Assembly (NCBI GenBank): GCA_014925825.1
Contig: JACGCK010000020.1
Coordinates: forward strand, 453,192-517,191
Length of the DNA: 64,000 bases
Direction of reading: 5' to 3'
DNA from: Pholiota molesta
Lineage: Eukaryota; Basidiomycota; Agaricomycetes; Agaricales; Strophariaceae
Under the pieces are notes generated by a model. The model saw only the letters and a list, made by a program, of their open reading frames with translations, ran no database searches and had not been told where the DNA came from. Each line of letters starts with the position of its first letter. Position 1 is the first letter of the stretch. A program made the position numbers and the translations under genes. This document shows, one piece after another, positions 49,144-60,009 of this stretch.

Positions 49144-50012
49144 GTGTTTGCAGGTCTGGTCTGGTCTGGTCTTTTGCCCATATTTGGCATAACAAAGACC
49201 AAAACTGGTCCAGGGCAGTCTCAAGACTGCAAAGACCAACAAAGACTGACATAGACTGGTTTACATCGGTCTTGGGCAGTCCAGCAACCAAAAAAACTGG
49301 TCTCAACCAGTCCTAGTAAAGACTGGTTGAGAACTGGTTGTAGATCAGTCTGGACCAGCATTTTAGGCTGGATTTTACCTGTAGAAACCATTTAAATAGT
49401 AGAAATTAGACTACTTGAGCGCATTTGCTTATATCTCAATGAGTTCTTAACCGAATATTATGTAAAAATGCTCATTAAATAGGTATCTTAATTTTCTACC
49501 TTGGCCCCTGGTTTGCAAAAGGTAGCTTACTTAAGGAAGGAAACATTGGCAAAAGTGTCTTGTAGTAGTCTGGTAAGGTACAGATTATCAATTTTATTAT
49601 AGCTCAGTCAAATATTGTTTGATTACTTAGGTCTAAAATGAATTTGGTAGATAAACATGCCCTCCATGTATGTGCAAGTTTGCAAAGGGTATTGGCAATC
49701 AATGGTGGAAACACAGGCAAAAGCGTTTATAAGCACCCAAAATACTCAGTTGATCATAAACTATTAGTATCTTCATCAATTCTTATGCTAAAAATATGAT
49801 TTTAACATTGTTTGAAATGGTTGTTAATGGTCTACTACACTACAAAAAATTTCGCAGGAAGACTGCTTGAAACCGGTCCTAACCAGTTTTTATTGGTCTT
49901 TTGATTTGGAGAATCAGGAAAGAGTGTGGACTGGACCACAGTTGTGGTCTTGATCAGTCTGTTCTATTTTCGGTCCACTGTGGTTATGGTCCAGTCTTTT
50001 TCCGGTCCTTTT
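49144..50012. mobile_element. Short relative of the foldback element, copy 3
   Basis: Counterpart of 32085-32954. Confidence 0.7.
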
Positions 50013-50014
50013 TA

Positions 50015-51310
50015 AGGCTGAGCATGGGTGCGGGTCCACAAAGGTAACCCGCAGGTATACCCGTGGGAATACCTGCGGGTCCAGTGATCCGCGGATCCGG
50101 GTCACCCGTGACCATGGGTCGGCGCAGATCCAGGTATGACTTTCGGCGTTGGCAGGTTTACCTGCGGGTACCTTCGGGTCGATCCATAAGTTGGAGCTCC
50201 GCTTCAATCGACTCAACCAACATCCAACGGGGAGATTTCTCGTACCCTGCTCACCACCCGCGCTCATCGCCCATGCTCATCAGCCACGCTCACCGCGCCC
50301 ACCGCACTCCCGCGCACCAATGACAAAGGAAGGGGAGGAGAGAGCAAGGGGAGACCCGGGAGTGGGAGACCCACAAGGTACGCCCCCCTACGCATTCCGC
50401 CCTCGCTCGCCGCTGACCACGACCGCTCCCCACAGCCTCCATGCACGCCAACGAGGCGCTACGGCCAGGCCCCCGCTCGATACGCGCCCGCCCGCGACAT
50501 CGTGTCACGTCACCCGCCCGCGACATTGTGCCACATCACCCGCCCGCGACATCGTGCCGCGGCGCTCGCACACGATGACAACGGCCCCGCACTGCCTGCC
50601 ACGTCGTCCCGCGGCGCACGACACCATGACGACCAAAGCCCCGCCCCTCCCGCGACATCGTGCTGCGGCGCACGCGCACGATGACAACGGCCACCCGACA
50701 CCCGCCATGTCGTCCCGTCCCGCCCCCCGCTCGCTGTGCACCTGGCGTGCCACGTCACCCACCCGCGACATTATGCCGTGGTGCCCGCACACGATGACAT
50801 ACTGCCCGTTATGTCGTCCCGCGACGCCAACAACGGACGCCCACCACCCGTACACCCCGACCACGGCCCCGCACTGTTTGCCACGTCGTCCCGCGGCGCA
50901 CGACATGATGACGACGGCTCCGCACCGTTTCACCACGTCGTCCTGCGGCGCACGACACGATGACGACGGCTCCGCACCCACACCCCTCCCCAGCACCGTC
51001 TGTGCATACAACGGAGCTGCTCATAAAGCAGCTCCCGCGGCACAAAGACGCATAAAGGGAGGGTTTCTGACCCCGTTTGTGGCCCCCATTGCGGGTACCC
51101 TGCGGGTACCTACAGGTAACCTGTGAGTACCTGCAGGGATCCGCGAACAGACGGGTTTACCCTCAGGTACCTGCGACCCACAGGTAAATGACCCGCGGAT
51201 CCGGGTGATCCGTGGGAACAAATCTTTGCGGGTGCGGGTATGGCTTCTGGCAGTCGAAATACCCGCGGGTAAGGATCCGGGTAACCTGTGGGTGCACCCG
51301 TGCTCAGCCT
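50015..51310. mobile_element. GC-rich AGGCTGAGC element, complete (1296 bp)
   Basis: Preceded by TA (50013-50014) and followed by TA (51311-51312). It begins AGGCTGAGCATGGGTGC and ends GCACCCGTGCTCAGCCT, a clear terminal inverted repeat with one or two mismatches. Both ends carry CGGGTACC/GGTACCCG words. The core (about 50,230-51,060) is strongly GC-rich with short internal repeats such as GCGACATCGTGCC and CACGATGACAACGG. A long open frame on the plus strand crosses it, but it is built from those repeats and no transposase motif is seen, so the element is non-autonomous. Confidence 0.85.
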
Positions 51311-51484
51311 TAGTTACGAGTCTTTACGCAGTAAAGTGAGTTCTTTTCACCGAGCAAAAAAAACGTACGCGCTGCCATCCCCATCAGTGATGCCATCAAT
51401 CACACAATTCATCACGTGTTATTTTTATCTCCACAGTGCTTTAAATAGCCTGATATTTGCCATCATTGATATGTTACTCAAATA

Positions 51485-51534
51485 GATTTGATCAGATCAA
51501 CGTGCATTATATAAGCCTTGTAATTTGCAGCCAT
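51485..51534. repeat. 50 bp direct repeat, first copy
   Basis: GATTTGATCAGATCAA, then GCATTATATAA, then TTGCAGCCAT. The same order recurs at 51584-51632, with about six differences. The first part contains the palindrome TTGATCAGATCAA with one mismatch. Confidence 0.7.
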
Positions 51535-51583
51535 CGTGGATTGCCTCTATTTGGCTAAGGCTCCATCACACACAGCCCACTTT

Positions 51584-51632
51584 GATTTGATCAGATCAAC
51601 TGCATTATATAACCCATGCAAATTGCAGCCAT
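51584..51632. repeat. 50 bp direct repeat, second copy
   Basis: Partner of 51485-51534, about 100 bases downstream in the same orientation. Confidence 0.7.
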
Positions 51633-51973
51633 ATTGAAGACTGAAAGACACTCATAATGTAGACAGGACTTTAGTCTGTCGTAACTGTTTTGCCCAAGTT
51701 ATTAGCAAATGCACTTTTCATCCTCATTTTGGGCACTTGAAAACCGTTTTGGGCGCTTTTCAATGAATAATAACAGGGCACTTTCGTAATTTTGCAGTAT
51801 TATTGTACCTTTATATACACCTTTTTAACAAACAAATTAATTGTAAATTTGGATAAGAATTGACCTGACTGTAATTAATTCTATCTGTCCTATTCATTTT
51901 GAGTAATTAAAAGGGTTTAAATAAAGACATGTAGGTGCTGAATATGCCTACAGGCTTTGATTGTCTTACATTA

Positions 51974-52031
51974 TGACGTACAGGGTGTTGGAAAAGGCGT
52001 CCTAACGGCATTTTGGTACGCCTGTACGTCA
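51974..52031. repeat. Small inverted-repeat element
   Basis: TGACGTACAGG at 51974-51984 and CCTGTACGTCA at 52021-52031 are perfectly complementary. Just inside, GGCGT and ACGCC pair again. The interior words CAGGGTG and CTAACGG also occur at the hAT left end, so this may be a minimal derivative of such an end. Confidence 0.55.
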
Positions 52032-52472
52032 TTATTCTGAGACATGTCTTGAAATATACCTATTTTAGGGTCTCAAATCGGATTTAATTGTTCAGGCCTG
52101 TATTACTGAATGTTTTAGTGGTGGTCCTCTGGATGGTGAGTACTGAATTGATACATATTACAAGTAAACTAAAGATTTTTCTTGTAGACAGCTTTACAAT
52201 CATGTTTCATGGCCTTTTATGAGTGGTCTTATTCACAGTTAAAGTAAGAAATTCATATATATAGTATTAAGCTTTTGGTCTGATATATAATAGTATAAAT
52301 TCCAATATTGTGTTACTGTACATTTTGTCTATATATCAGTGGCAGAAAATGTATTTTCTATGTATAGTATCCATCAATTTTGGATATGCACTCTGTTTAT
52401 GATGCACGTGAATGTAATCATATCGATCACTGATAAGGGATTGGTAGGTCTTTTCTCAACATCCATCTCATT

Positions 52473-53357
52473 ATGGAGCCTGATCTAGGTAAGGTATACC
52501 CTCTTAATCCCTGTGTCTGTGTTTGCTAAACTTTGGGTTATTTAGAGGATTTTTATGCTTCTATGAGATATACAGAAACTCAACGAAGTCTTCATCTTGT
52601 TATCTCTTCCATTGTGGCGCGTTTTCACTTGGGACAATCCTCCACCCTTCTCCACCACCTCCAACAAACACAGGCCCTCATTTCTGGATCCTATCCTCTA
52701 TTGGTTTTATTCCCCGACTCTTTTGAACCCAATGATTTGGACATATTTCTACCTTTGGATTCCCCACTTTCACCATCGCCTTTTATCCATTGGATTGAAG
52801 ATATTTGTGGATACAGAAATGTTTCAACATTTCCCAACCATGGATATATTGGCTTTGACAATTATATCACCTGCGTCACCAAGCATCAAAAGCTTGTGGG
52901 TGGTAGGGTCACTTCCATCAATATCATTGTTGTCAAGAGACGACGGTTATTCCAGGTTATTGCAAAGTTTGCTTCCACCATTACCATGAATTTTATCTCT
53001 TATGCCGGCTTCTGTTCCCTCTATCCCAATCTTACTCTTGACAAGAAGGGTCTTGAACTTTATTCTGGGAGAACAGAATGGATCAACAAATACCGGAATC
53101 GGGGATTTGATATCAAAATTTCTCTTCTTGCTTGGCAGGATACTCCTACTCATCATTGCGGAGAGTATAGCTCTTGCCCTGCTACTTCACGCAATATTGG
53201 AGATCTGTATACCTTGTTTGTCCCTTTCACTGGTGATGCGTCTACTGTTAGACAATCACAAATGGAATGGCTTGGGAATATGGATTTGGATATATTTAGA
53301 GATTGGCAGATAATGCGGGACCCATGCATTGAATATGTTGAGTTTATCATTTTATAA
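52473..53357 (+). CDS. Nucleotidyltransferase-like protein of a mushroom-expanded family
   Basis: A 16-base first exon (52473-52488, MEPDL) joins in phase across a 57 nt intron to 52546-53357, giving 275 residues. The segment FEPNDLDIFLPL has the acidic D-L-D-I pattern seen in nucleotidyltransferase-fold proteins, where the two Asp bind metal. Later come INIIVVKRR, then a block like TITMNFISYAGFCSLYPNLT and GLELYSGRTEWINKYRNRGF. I recognise this layout from proteins highly multiplied in Agaricomycete genomes, whose role is unknown. An upstream strand with the usual GSR motif of active nucleotidyltransferases is not obvious, so catalysis is uncertain. The gene converges on its right-hand neighbour, with 211 bases between stop codons. 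Confidence 0.65.
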
Positions 53358-53568
53358 TCATTAGTGCTATTTACTGACTTTAATTCAATAGATGGTTATT
53401 AGAGTCACGCGCTTTGATTGTCTTGTTATTCAAGATAATACCACCAATATCTTTTATTGTATCTGTGGAGTTGAATATTATTCTTAGTTATTGAAATTTG
53501 ATGACTTTTTGTGTCCTTCTTTGATATGAAAGTTTAAAGAATATAGCGGGCATATTTGATTTGGATGG

Positions 53569-54742
53569 TTACAAAGACATTCTAGCTAGTTTGATACCCG
53601 TCTCATTGACCTCACTGCTTTCCACATAAGCTGACTTTCTCTTGGTGGGAAGTTTATATATCTGCTGATCTGTAGATGGGTAGCGACTCCTCATTCTCAA
53701 GATGGCTGCGCGCTATAATAGATTAATGAGCAATTGGAATATTATAAATTTAATGAAACACATACATCTCTGAATGTTTGGTTGAGCAGCAAAACACCAC
53801 GAAGCAGAGGCACCATCTTGTATTTCTTGTCCTTGGCAGGATATGCTAGAATTACCATAGTAATCTCGACAATATCACCAATTCTGTAGTTGTTTGGACT
53901 GGTGCGCTTATATCTACAAGTTTTATTAGTTGATAAACTTGGAAAGTATCAATTACTTACAACACTTGGCCATCCTTATCAGTATATTGCACAAAATAAT
54001 CAACTTCATTATCTGCAGCATGGACTAGACTGTCTCCTCTCATACTCTCCAAGACGCCTTCTGGATCAACAGTTTGGTGGAAAGGGAGTGACTCTGTACT
54101 TGGAACAAAATGTTTATAGGAAAAGTACCGAGTATGAGAGTCCAAAGCAATATGTTCTCCATGTTGTGTTGGTTCCCATTGTTCAAGTCTATCGGGAGGA
54201 AAGTGGTTTGTAAAAGCCACATAAGCTTTCTCCATGTTGTGCAAATAGTGTTCAAAGACAGTATTTCCAAGTCCAGTAATAGTGACAGCTTGCCTCAGAT
54301 GGGGGCGACTCCGGATTGCTGAGGCTGAGTTGCTGTATGTGCGTATATTAATGGAATGGTATACATACTGAAATAAAGAAAGACGTACATAGTTTTGGAA
54401 ACAGGGGGTAACATTTTGGAACAAAGAATGCCTTGTAATCGGATGAAAGCATCTTCCATCTGAGAATCCTCCGTGTTAAAGTAACTTAACCTCCAGGATT
54501 GGGGCTCAGTACGTGGTACTATGTGTAAGTCATCCAACTTTGATAGCATGAGTTATACCACATTTAGCAAAATGCTAAGAGGCTTACATTAATGTTTGCA
54601 AGATGGATATCAGCAGAGTCAGAGGAATATGTACGCGCTTCATGGAGTCTATTCAACTCTTGTTCTAGAAAGATAATCAGTTACTAATCCGTGAAATTTA
54701 TTCGCACTCACTAGCATCATCCCAAGGGTAATATTCATCCAT
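53569..54742 (-). CDS. Multi-exon protein of unknown function, conserved-type architecture
   Basis: Exons can be joined in phase: MDEYYPWDDAK, QELNRLHEARTYSS and DIHLANIN, then LDDLHIVPRTEPQSWRLSYF, then a long exon with HLRQAVTITGLGNTVFEHYL. Further on are DPEGVLESMRGDSLVHAADN and, across the last two introns, YRIGDIVEITMVILAYPAKD, LLRGVLLLNQTFRD and a basic tail ending ARMSL with the stop at 53569-53571. The D-PEG-L..M.GD..V...DN and RVGDIVE-type blocks recall a repeated family of Agaricomycete hypothetical proteins; no biochemical role is known to me. The ATG at 54742 is the first in frame in the supported exon, but a further upstream exon is possible because the frame stays open to the acceptor near 54778. 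Confidence 0.6.
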
Positions 54743-55121
54743 TGGTGCGGAGAGATCAGAGTGCAAAGCAAACTACATAGAGTTATATTTATATCTGAAT
54801 TAATCAGCTGTTTATGCTTATCTGATGGTTACCATCAGATCAATTTAAGCTTCTAGAAGTTTCTAATGACATGAGTTGCTTAATTGATCATGAATTCTGT
54901 TATGGAACATTATAAATAGCTTATGCTATACTGTTTGAGGTATAGACTCTGGGTTTCATCAGTTTGACCCTGATATACCGGTAATAATATTACCGTAAGG
55001 TTTCCGACACTCCATTAGCCAGATATTTACTGATTATCTTGCTGATTATCTGAACGTGGGAGTATCTTCTTTTGGTGCTATAAAAGCTATCCCTGTGTAG
55101 AAGATTGGATCTTGTACGACC
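54743..55121. promoter_or_regulatory. Divergent promoter region with two small palindromes
   Basis: Lies between genes transcribed away from each other. It holds ATCTGATGGT-T-ACCATCAGAT (about 54837-54857) and CGGTAAT-AAT-ATTACCG (about 54979-54995). Either could be an operator-like binding site, but no factor can be named. Confidence 0.35.
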
Positions 55122-57417
55122 ATGCCTCCCGTGGTAAATCTAGTTCGGCTCCCAGCAAGGCCCATCCCAGCAAAGATAAGCTCCAGGCAAACGCGGCCGA
55201 CCTAGAAAAATAAGGCATAGTGAAGACGAAGACGACAAGTATGTTTGGCTTTTACCTAATCGGTTGGCTGTTAATAATTTTCATTTTGTTATAGCACTCC
55301 AGCAGTACGCCATGTGTCGCACAAATTGGTGCCCAAGTATGTATTTATAATTCTGTTTATTGAGTTCTAATATTTATTGTTGCCTTTATTATAGAAGTCC
55401 TGGTCGAGAGTTTGTTTTTTTTTTTTTTTTTTTGTTATTTTTTTAAATCTTATTCTAATATTGGCATTTTTCTCTGTCAGGGTACTTGAGGTTTCCGATT
55501 CAGATTCTGAACCCAATAAGATTGCATCCAAGAGCAAGAGATTCATAGAGGATGAAGCTGAAGAAGAAGACCGAGGATAAGGATGAGGATGACCAGTATG
55601 TTTCTTGTTATCTTGTCAAGTATTGAGCTCATTGTATATCAAAAGGTTGGAGCCGGATGACTCGTAGGTTATTTTTTGCCAGTTTGGTATCTCAAGATTA
55701 ACTATTATTTTACAGTATGTATCCTGAACAAGCAACACCGTCCCGTGTGATGGTTCAGAATCCATCTACTCCCCGTACTCCACCTTTGAGTACGCGCCGT
55801 AATGCCAGGTAAGTGGTACAAATGACATAGGAATTACTCTGTCTTATTCAATATTTGGTATAGGACATTTACAGAGGCGTGATAGTCCGGATAATCCTTT
55901 GGCTTCTGGCTTCCAATTCAAGTCCCCGTGCGTATTGTACTTATTAAAAGGATAGTGGCATACACTTATTTGTTATAGAACCAAGCGTCCTAAAGAAGAT
56001 GTATATGCGTCTCCAATGGTTCCCAGCTCCAAGAAGGGTTTCCCTCAAAGGTAAGATTTGATAATTGTAACTTGTACTATATTCTGATTGTATATTTAGC
56101 CAGCAGAAGAAGACTAATCCCAAAGCTTTGGCTATTGACGATGATCTCACTTTGATGACATTTCTGATCCGGATGATCTTAGTGCTTCGGATAAGCCTGC
56201 TAATGCTACTGGAAGTGTCTTTCAAGAAGATCTCACGGCGTTAACTATCAAGTTAGTCCCTTTATACTTTGATTTAATTTATTCTTTGGTATATTTATTC
56301 CTATTTAGAAAGTTACCGGCCACTTGTGAGGTTGCAAACCCAGCCAATCAAGATTCCTACTTGTTGAATAGGGGATACTACAACTCTCTTCCTAATTTAC
56401 AGTATGTGATTAATTTTCAAGTTTATTAATTATTAATTTTTATATGTAGGTTGGGTACATTGATTCCTTCAAAGGAATCGCCAGCGGTGGGATTGGTGAT
56501 GTTTACCCATTGGCGTAAACAAATCAAAGGACTCAAAGTCAAGTGCGTTGAAATATTGATTGCAAATTACTTGGTATACTTATATTCAATTAGGCCAGCT
56601 TTGGAGGCCATTATTTTTGTTGAAGACGACAATTATGTCAATCCATCCCGTGTTTCTCCCTTGCAACTTATTGGGAGGTCTCTTGGATCTTTCAACCAAC
56701 GGTTTGAAGTAACAGTCAATCACCGAGACACTGCCTTGTTTTTGTCTCCGGTCATGGTGGTTGATTCTTATCTTCAGACCTTCAATCCCAAATTGCAGTA
56801 TTCTGGCCATTATCTTACTGGTATTTATCATTCTGAGGAATGGGCGTTATGGCGCACTGCTATGTATGTTGGCACATCAGCCTTCAATGAAGACGCAGAT
56901 CTGGAAAGACGCTGTGTCTTTTACAACAAAGAGTATTGGGGATCCAAGTGAGATTCTCTTATTGCCTCTTTTCTTTTTCTAATTGGATTTAATTGAAATT
57001 AGAGCGTGAGGATTTTACAGGTCCTGGTTACACGGTTCCAGGACTTCTTAATCCAGCATCCAGCCCTTCCAAGATTAGCAGCTCTCAAGCTGGACATAGT
57101 GGTAAAGCAAAGAGCAATAGTCGGGTGTATCCCCCGTTGGCTGCCACAGATCCCAGTAAGTTGATTATTTTAGACTTAGGAATAATCTAATCTCTTCTTT
57201 AGTTCTTGTCTACAATGCGTCCGGCAAGAACTTTGAATATACAGCAGAGACCTTCAATAATTTGTCCAGTCAATTCGTCCTTTATGATGGCGAGGTTCCT
57301 TATGGTTCTCTTGCTGTTATTTGTTATTCTTGTCATATTTCCAAGAATGGTTCTGAGTGGCGTGTTACCAATTACGCTCAGTGGGTCTTGTTGCTTGGTG
57401 TCCCAGAAAATAAGTAG
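55122..57417 (+). CDS. AT-hook protein of a mushroom family, many short exons
   Basis: An ATG at 55122 is followed by a basic segment ending in an AT-hook core, GKRGRPRKIRHSEDEDD (55186-55238). Such hooks bind the minor groove of AT-rich DNA. Short exons follow: NTPAVRHVSHKLVP, EVSDSDSEPNKIASKS, MYPEQATPSRVMVQNPSTP, RRDSPDNPLASGF, TKRPKEDVYASPM and ISDPDDLSASDKPA. The C-terminal ~280 residues form the conserved part: KLPATCEVANPANQDSYLL, the exon 56450-56948 (LGTLIPSKE to EEWALWRTAM) and a last exon with FEYTAETFNNLSSQF and ending NYAQWVLLLGVPENK. At least four -1 breaks occur (two before the hook, one in the acidic stretch, one before ISDPDD), each repairable by one base. Function unknown; binding DNA in the nucleus is inferred from the hook. 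Confidence 0.6.
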
Positions 57418-58068
57418 TGATTGTATAGAGCCCCTTGAATTTTATTGATTAAATTGTATGAACATTGAATGACTTTTTTGAGAAATACATTCTTCTACAA
57501 GGTTTTAATCATCAACTGAACAATCTGGTGAAGGATTTGTAATGCGCTTTTCTTGAATTTAACAATATATATTCACAATTTCCCCAAGTACATTTGCAGT
57601 TAGTCATGGAAAATACAGATTGTCTGCATCAACGTACAGACATCATTGCCAGTAACAAGCTTCTGACACCGGGTAGTAATGCAAACTGCTCCTTGTTCTT
57701 GTTGCTCTTTTCCATTGCGTCCAGTATAGCGCGGATGTGCTGGACTGCTTCACCGTTTTCGTAATTGTCCAGTGTTGCAGAAATGCAGGCGGATTCACCG
57801 GTTATTTGAAGTGCACTTTAGCAAAGCACGAATATGTGCAGTGTCATTGGTTTCTTAACAGCTATCCGGCCGAGTAGTAATAGATGCAGGTGTCTGGCGC
57901 CTGACGATCACAGTAGGCGGATTTTGATTACATATACACTGCAAAATCCTGTGCTTACATATGCCTAGCACCGGGCCCTATGTCGAATCTAAATGGCATT
58001 TGTTTCTATTATATACACACTGTAAACTACTGTGCTTATGTATTGCTGCGTGATCAACAGGATGTAAA
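57418..58068. other. Intergenic interval
   Basis: 3' region between the AT-hook gene and the oppositely oriented hypothetical gene. No feature recognised. Confidence 0.4.
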
Positions 58069-59018
58069 TCAGATATTACTGAGTGATGCTCCGGGCAAAA
58101 GGCCTTGATGAATAGCTTCATAGAACTTGCACAAAGCGTTTTCGGCCAACATACTGTCAACAGTTATATTTTGCTGTTGGAAGTCTGACATGGATGAAGT
58201 CATTTGAGCGATGACTTTGTCAAGGGTGGTTTTGCATTCTTGTATGCTGGCTTTGGTTCGGCCACTTTTTTTGAGTGGTGTAATCCCCCGGAGATAGACT
58301 ATACCGTTCATCGATCCGCTGTTGATTGTATGGATACATGTCGCATGCATTCAGTGTCGGGTGTTGGGTGAAGTCGGCTACTATAGGTGAGGTCGACTAC
58401 CAGCTGGAAAGCTCCGATCTGCCCTAGATGTGGATATGGCTTGGGATTGCCACGGATAAAGAAATCCAAGGTATCCTTGAAAGTGTGGTCTTCTGATTTG
58501 CAATATTCAAGCCAGGACGATTTGTTCAAGGAATCCCAATAGATTTTCGCGTTTATCGCCCCTCGCTTCGCGTCCGGTGTTCCATATGCCGCCATGTTGC
58601 AATAATATTCACGGTCTGGTATCTGAGCGATCAGATCTTCAAATTCATTAATATCTTCGAATACGGTCTGCTCGTTTAAAGCGAAAGGAGTTCGGAAGGA
58701 TACGGCTCGCCATAGTATGGCACTGAATATACCAGGTATCGTCTTGATTCGATCCTGGCTGAATGGGCCGTCTGCACCCTTCATTCGTTCGCGAGATGGT
58801 GTTTGTTCTCGAAATGGTGAATAACGCTCTGGATGTGCTATTTGCAGCTTCTGGAGTTCGGTTGGACCCTCAGAACCAATGTTACCATAATAGGCTGCAA
58901 TGGATTGCCGCCAATATTCACTGAAAAGACGATCTCTGTTGTCTGTAATCGTTCGCGCCGCTTCGTGAATTGAGTCGTTGAAGGCCACGTCAAGTATATG
59001 AGACATGTACTTTATCAC
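58069..59018 (-). CDS. Hypothetical fungal protein, probably two exons
   Basis: An open frame from 59018 encodes 236 residues including TITDNRDRLFSEYWRQSI, KTIPGIFSAILWRAVSF and YPHLGQIGAFQLVVDLTYS. The last segment resembles the end of a helical, Pro-Gln-Ile-Gly type motif in mushroom proteins that I cannot name. The frame ends near 58308. A second frame, 58350-58069 (GITPLKKSGRTKASIQECK to LCKFYEAIHQGLLPG), has similar composition and is probably the next exon, but I could not find a junction that keeps both phases, so a frame error or a different donor is likely. The start could also be the Met four codons downstream. Confidence 0.5.
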
Positions 59019-60009
59019 TGTGACGGTTTCTGGGATCCGACTGACGCGTGCACTCGTAGAGCTACTTCGAAGGGCTCAATGCTGGTACGGGACGGTTTCA
59101 GTTTGCGTCGATGGCTTTGTAAGACTTGTTGCTTCGTGCCGTAGCGAAAGATGTTCCATGTCGTTTCTAAAACCAGCACCTTTTCACTATATACATCACG
59201 AAAAACGATTATATCTCTAGAGAAATTTCAGTGTCTCTCAAAGACACTAGAGACTTTAAGAGCACTGAGAGACCCCAAAGACAAAAAGATCTCTAGAGAT
59301 ACGTTATCATCGAACTTATCTCTTTGATGTCTCTATAGGTATCAAAGGTCTCTCAGAGTGCTGCTCAAAATGCTCTGGGAGTAAGTGGTATTTTTACCTG
59401 ATTTACCTGTATGACTTTGTGAGCCTTTTCAAATATATTTTATGTCTTTTTGAGAATCAAAAAGACAACGCACTATACAAGATATATATATAGCTATCTC
59501 TGAGACATTCAGAAAGATAAACAAGGACACAAGGTATATATTCTAATGTCTCTGAGATTTTCAAAAAGATAAACAAGGATACAAGGTATATATCCTAATG
59601 TCTCTGAGACTTTCAAAAAGATAACACCGTATACAAGATATATATGTTGATGTCTTTGAAACCTTTGAAAAGATTAGCAAAAATACAAGGCATATAAGTT
59701 GATGTCTCTGAGACTTTTAAAAAAGATAAATATGGATACAAGGTATCAATTTCAAAGTCTCTGTAATAGCTTGAGAGTTGCAAATAAGCTTTCACACTTG
59801 CTCAAAAAGATTCAAAAAGTGTTGGAAGCTTGGTAGGTCCTTTCGCCAGGTGATTCTCAGAGCACTCTCAGAACCTTTGAAAGTATTCTCAATCTCTCTA
59901 TGAGGCGCATAAATTTTCATATTTCAGGGGCCCAGAATGCAAATAGGTAAAAAAAACAAATAAAACGATGGTACGCGCAACATAGATAGAGAGGGAGAGG
60001 AGGCTATGT
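59019..60009. other. AT-rich interval dominated by TCTCTGAGA-like repeats
   Basis: Begins with palindromic TCTCTAGAGA words (59213-59300), continues with the 52 bp minisatellite and further TCTCAGAG words to ~59,900. No coding exon is seen. Confidence 0.6.
59445..59765. repeat. 52 bp minisatellite, about six copies
   Basis: Units starting TGTCTCTGAGA begin at 59547, 59599, 59651 and 59703, exactly 52 bases apart, with poorer copies on both sides. Each unit reads roughly: TGTCTCTGAGACTTTCAAAA, then AGATAAACAAGGATACAAGG, then TATATATCCTAA. Confidence 0.85.

Larger units (their letters stand above)
42262..50820 (+). repeat. Tandem 8.5 kb unit, copy 3
   Basis: Third copy, 8559 bases, closest to copy 1 in the hAT region. 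Unlike the others it does not run into a new unit: the sequence continues after GTCGTCCC into the rest of the AGGCTGAGC element. Confidence 0.95.
51313..52472. other. AT-rich intergenic interval with small repeats
   Basis: Contains another diverged copy of the ~155 bp module (about 51,690-51,860), a 50 bp direct repeat pair and a short inverted-repeat element, then the probable promoter of the gene at 52473. No gene is seen. Confidence 0.5.

Noticed and set aside
25203..50820. rDNA, tRNA array or CRISPR interpretation of the regular repeats
   Set aside because: Unit size could suggest rDNA, but no rRNA sequence is present; repeats are decayed transposons, and CRISPR does not apply to a eukaryotic genome with this layout.
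50149..51126. A 325-codon open frame inside the GC-rich AGGCTGAGC element
   Set aside because: Built from GC-rich internal repeats, differs from its truncated counterparts, lacks domains and is matched by open frames on the opposite strand.
55407..55450. Long T-run as a terminator or retroelement tail
   Set aside because: It lies in an intron between two in-phase exons of the AT-hook gene and has no target duplication; simple homopolymer growth is enough.
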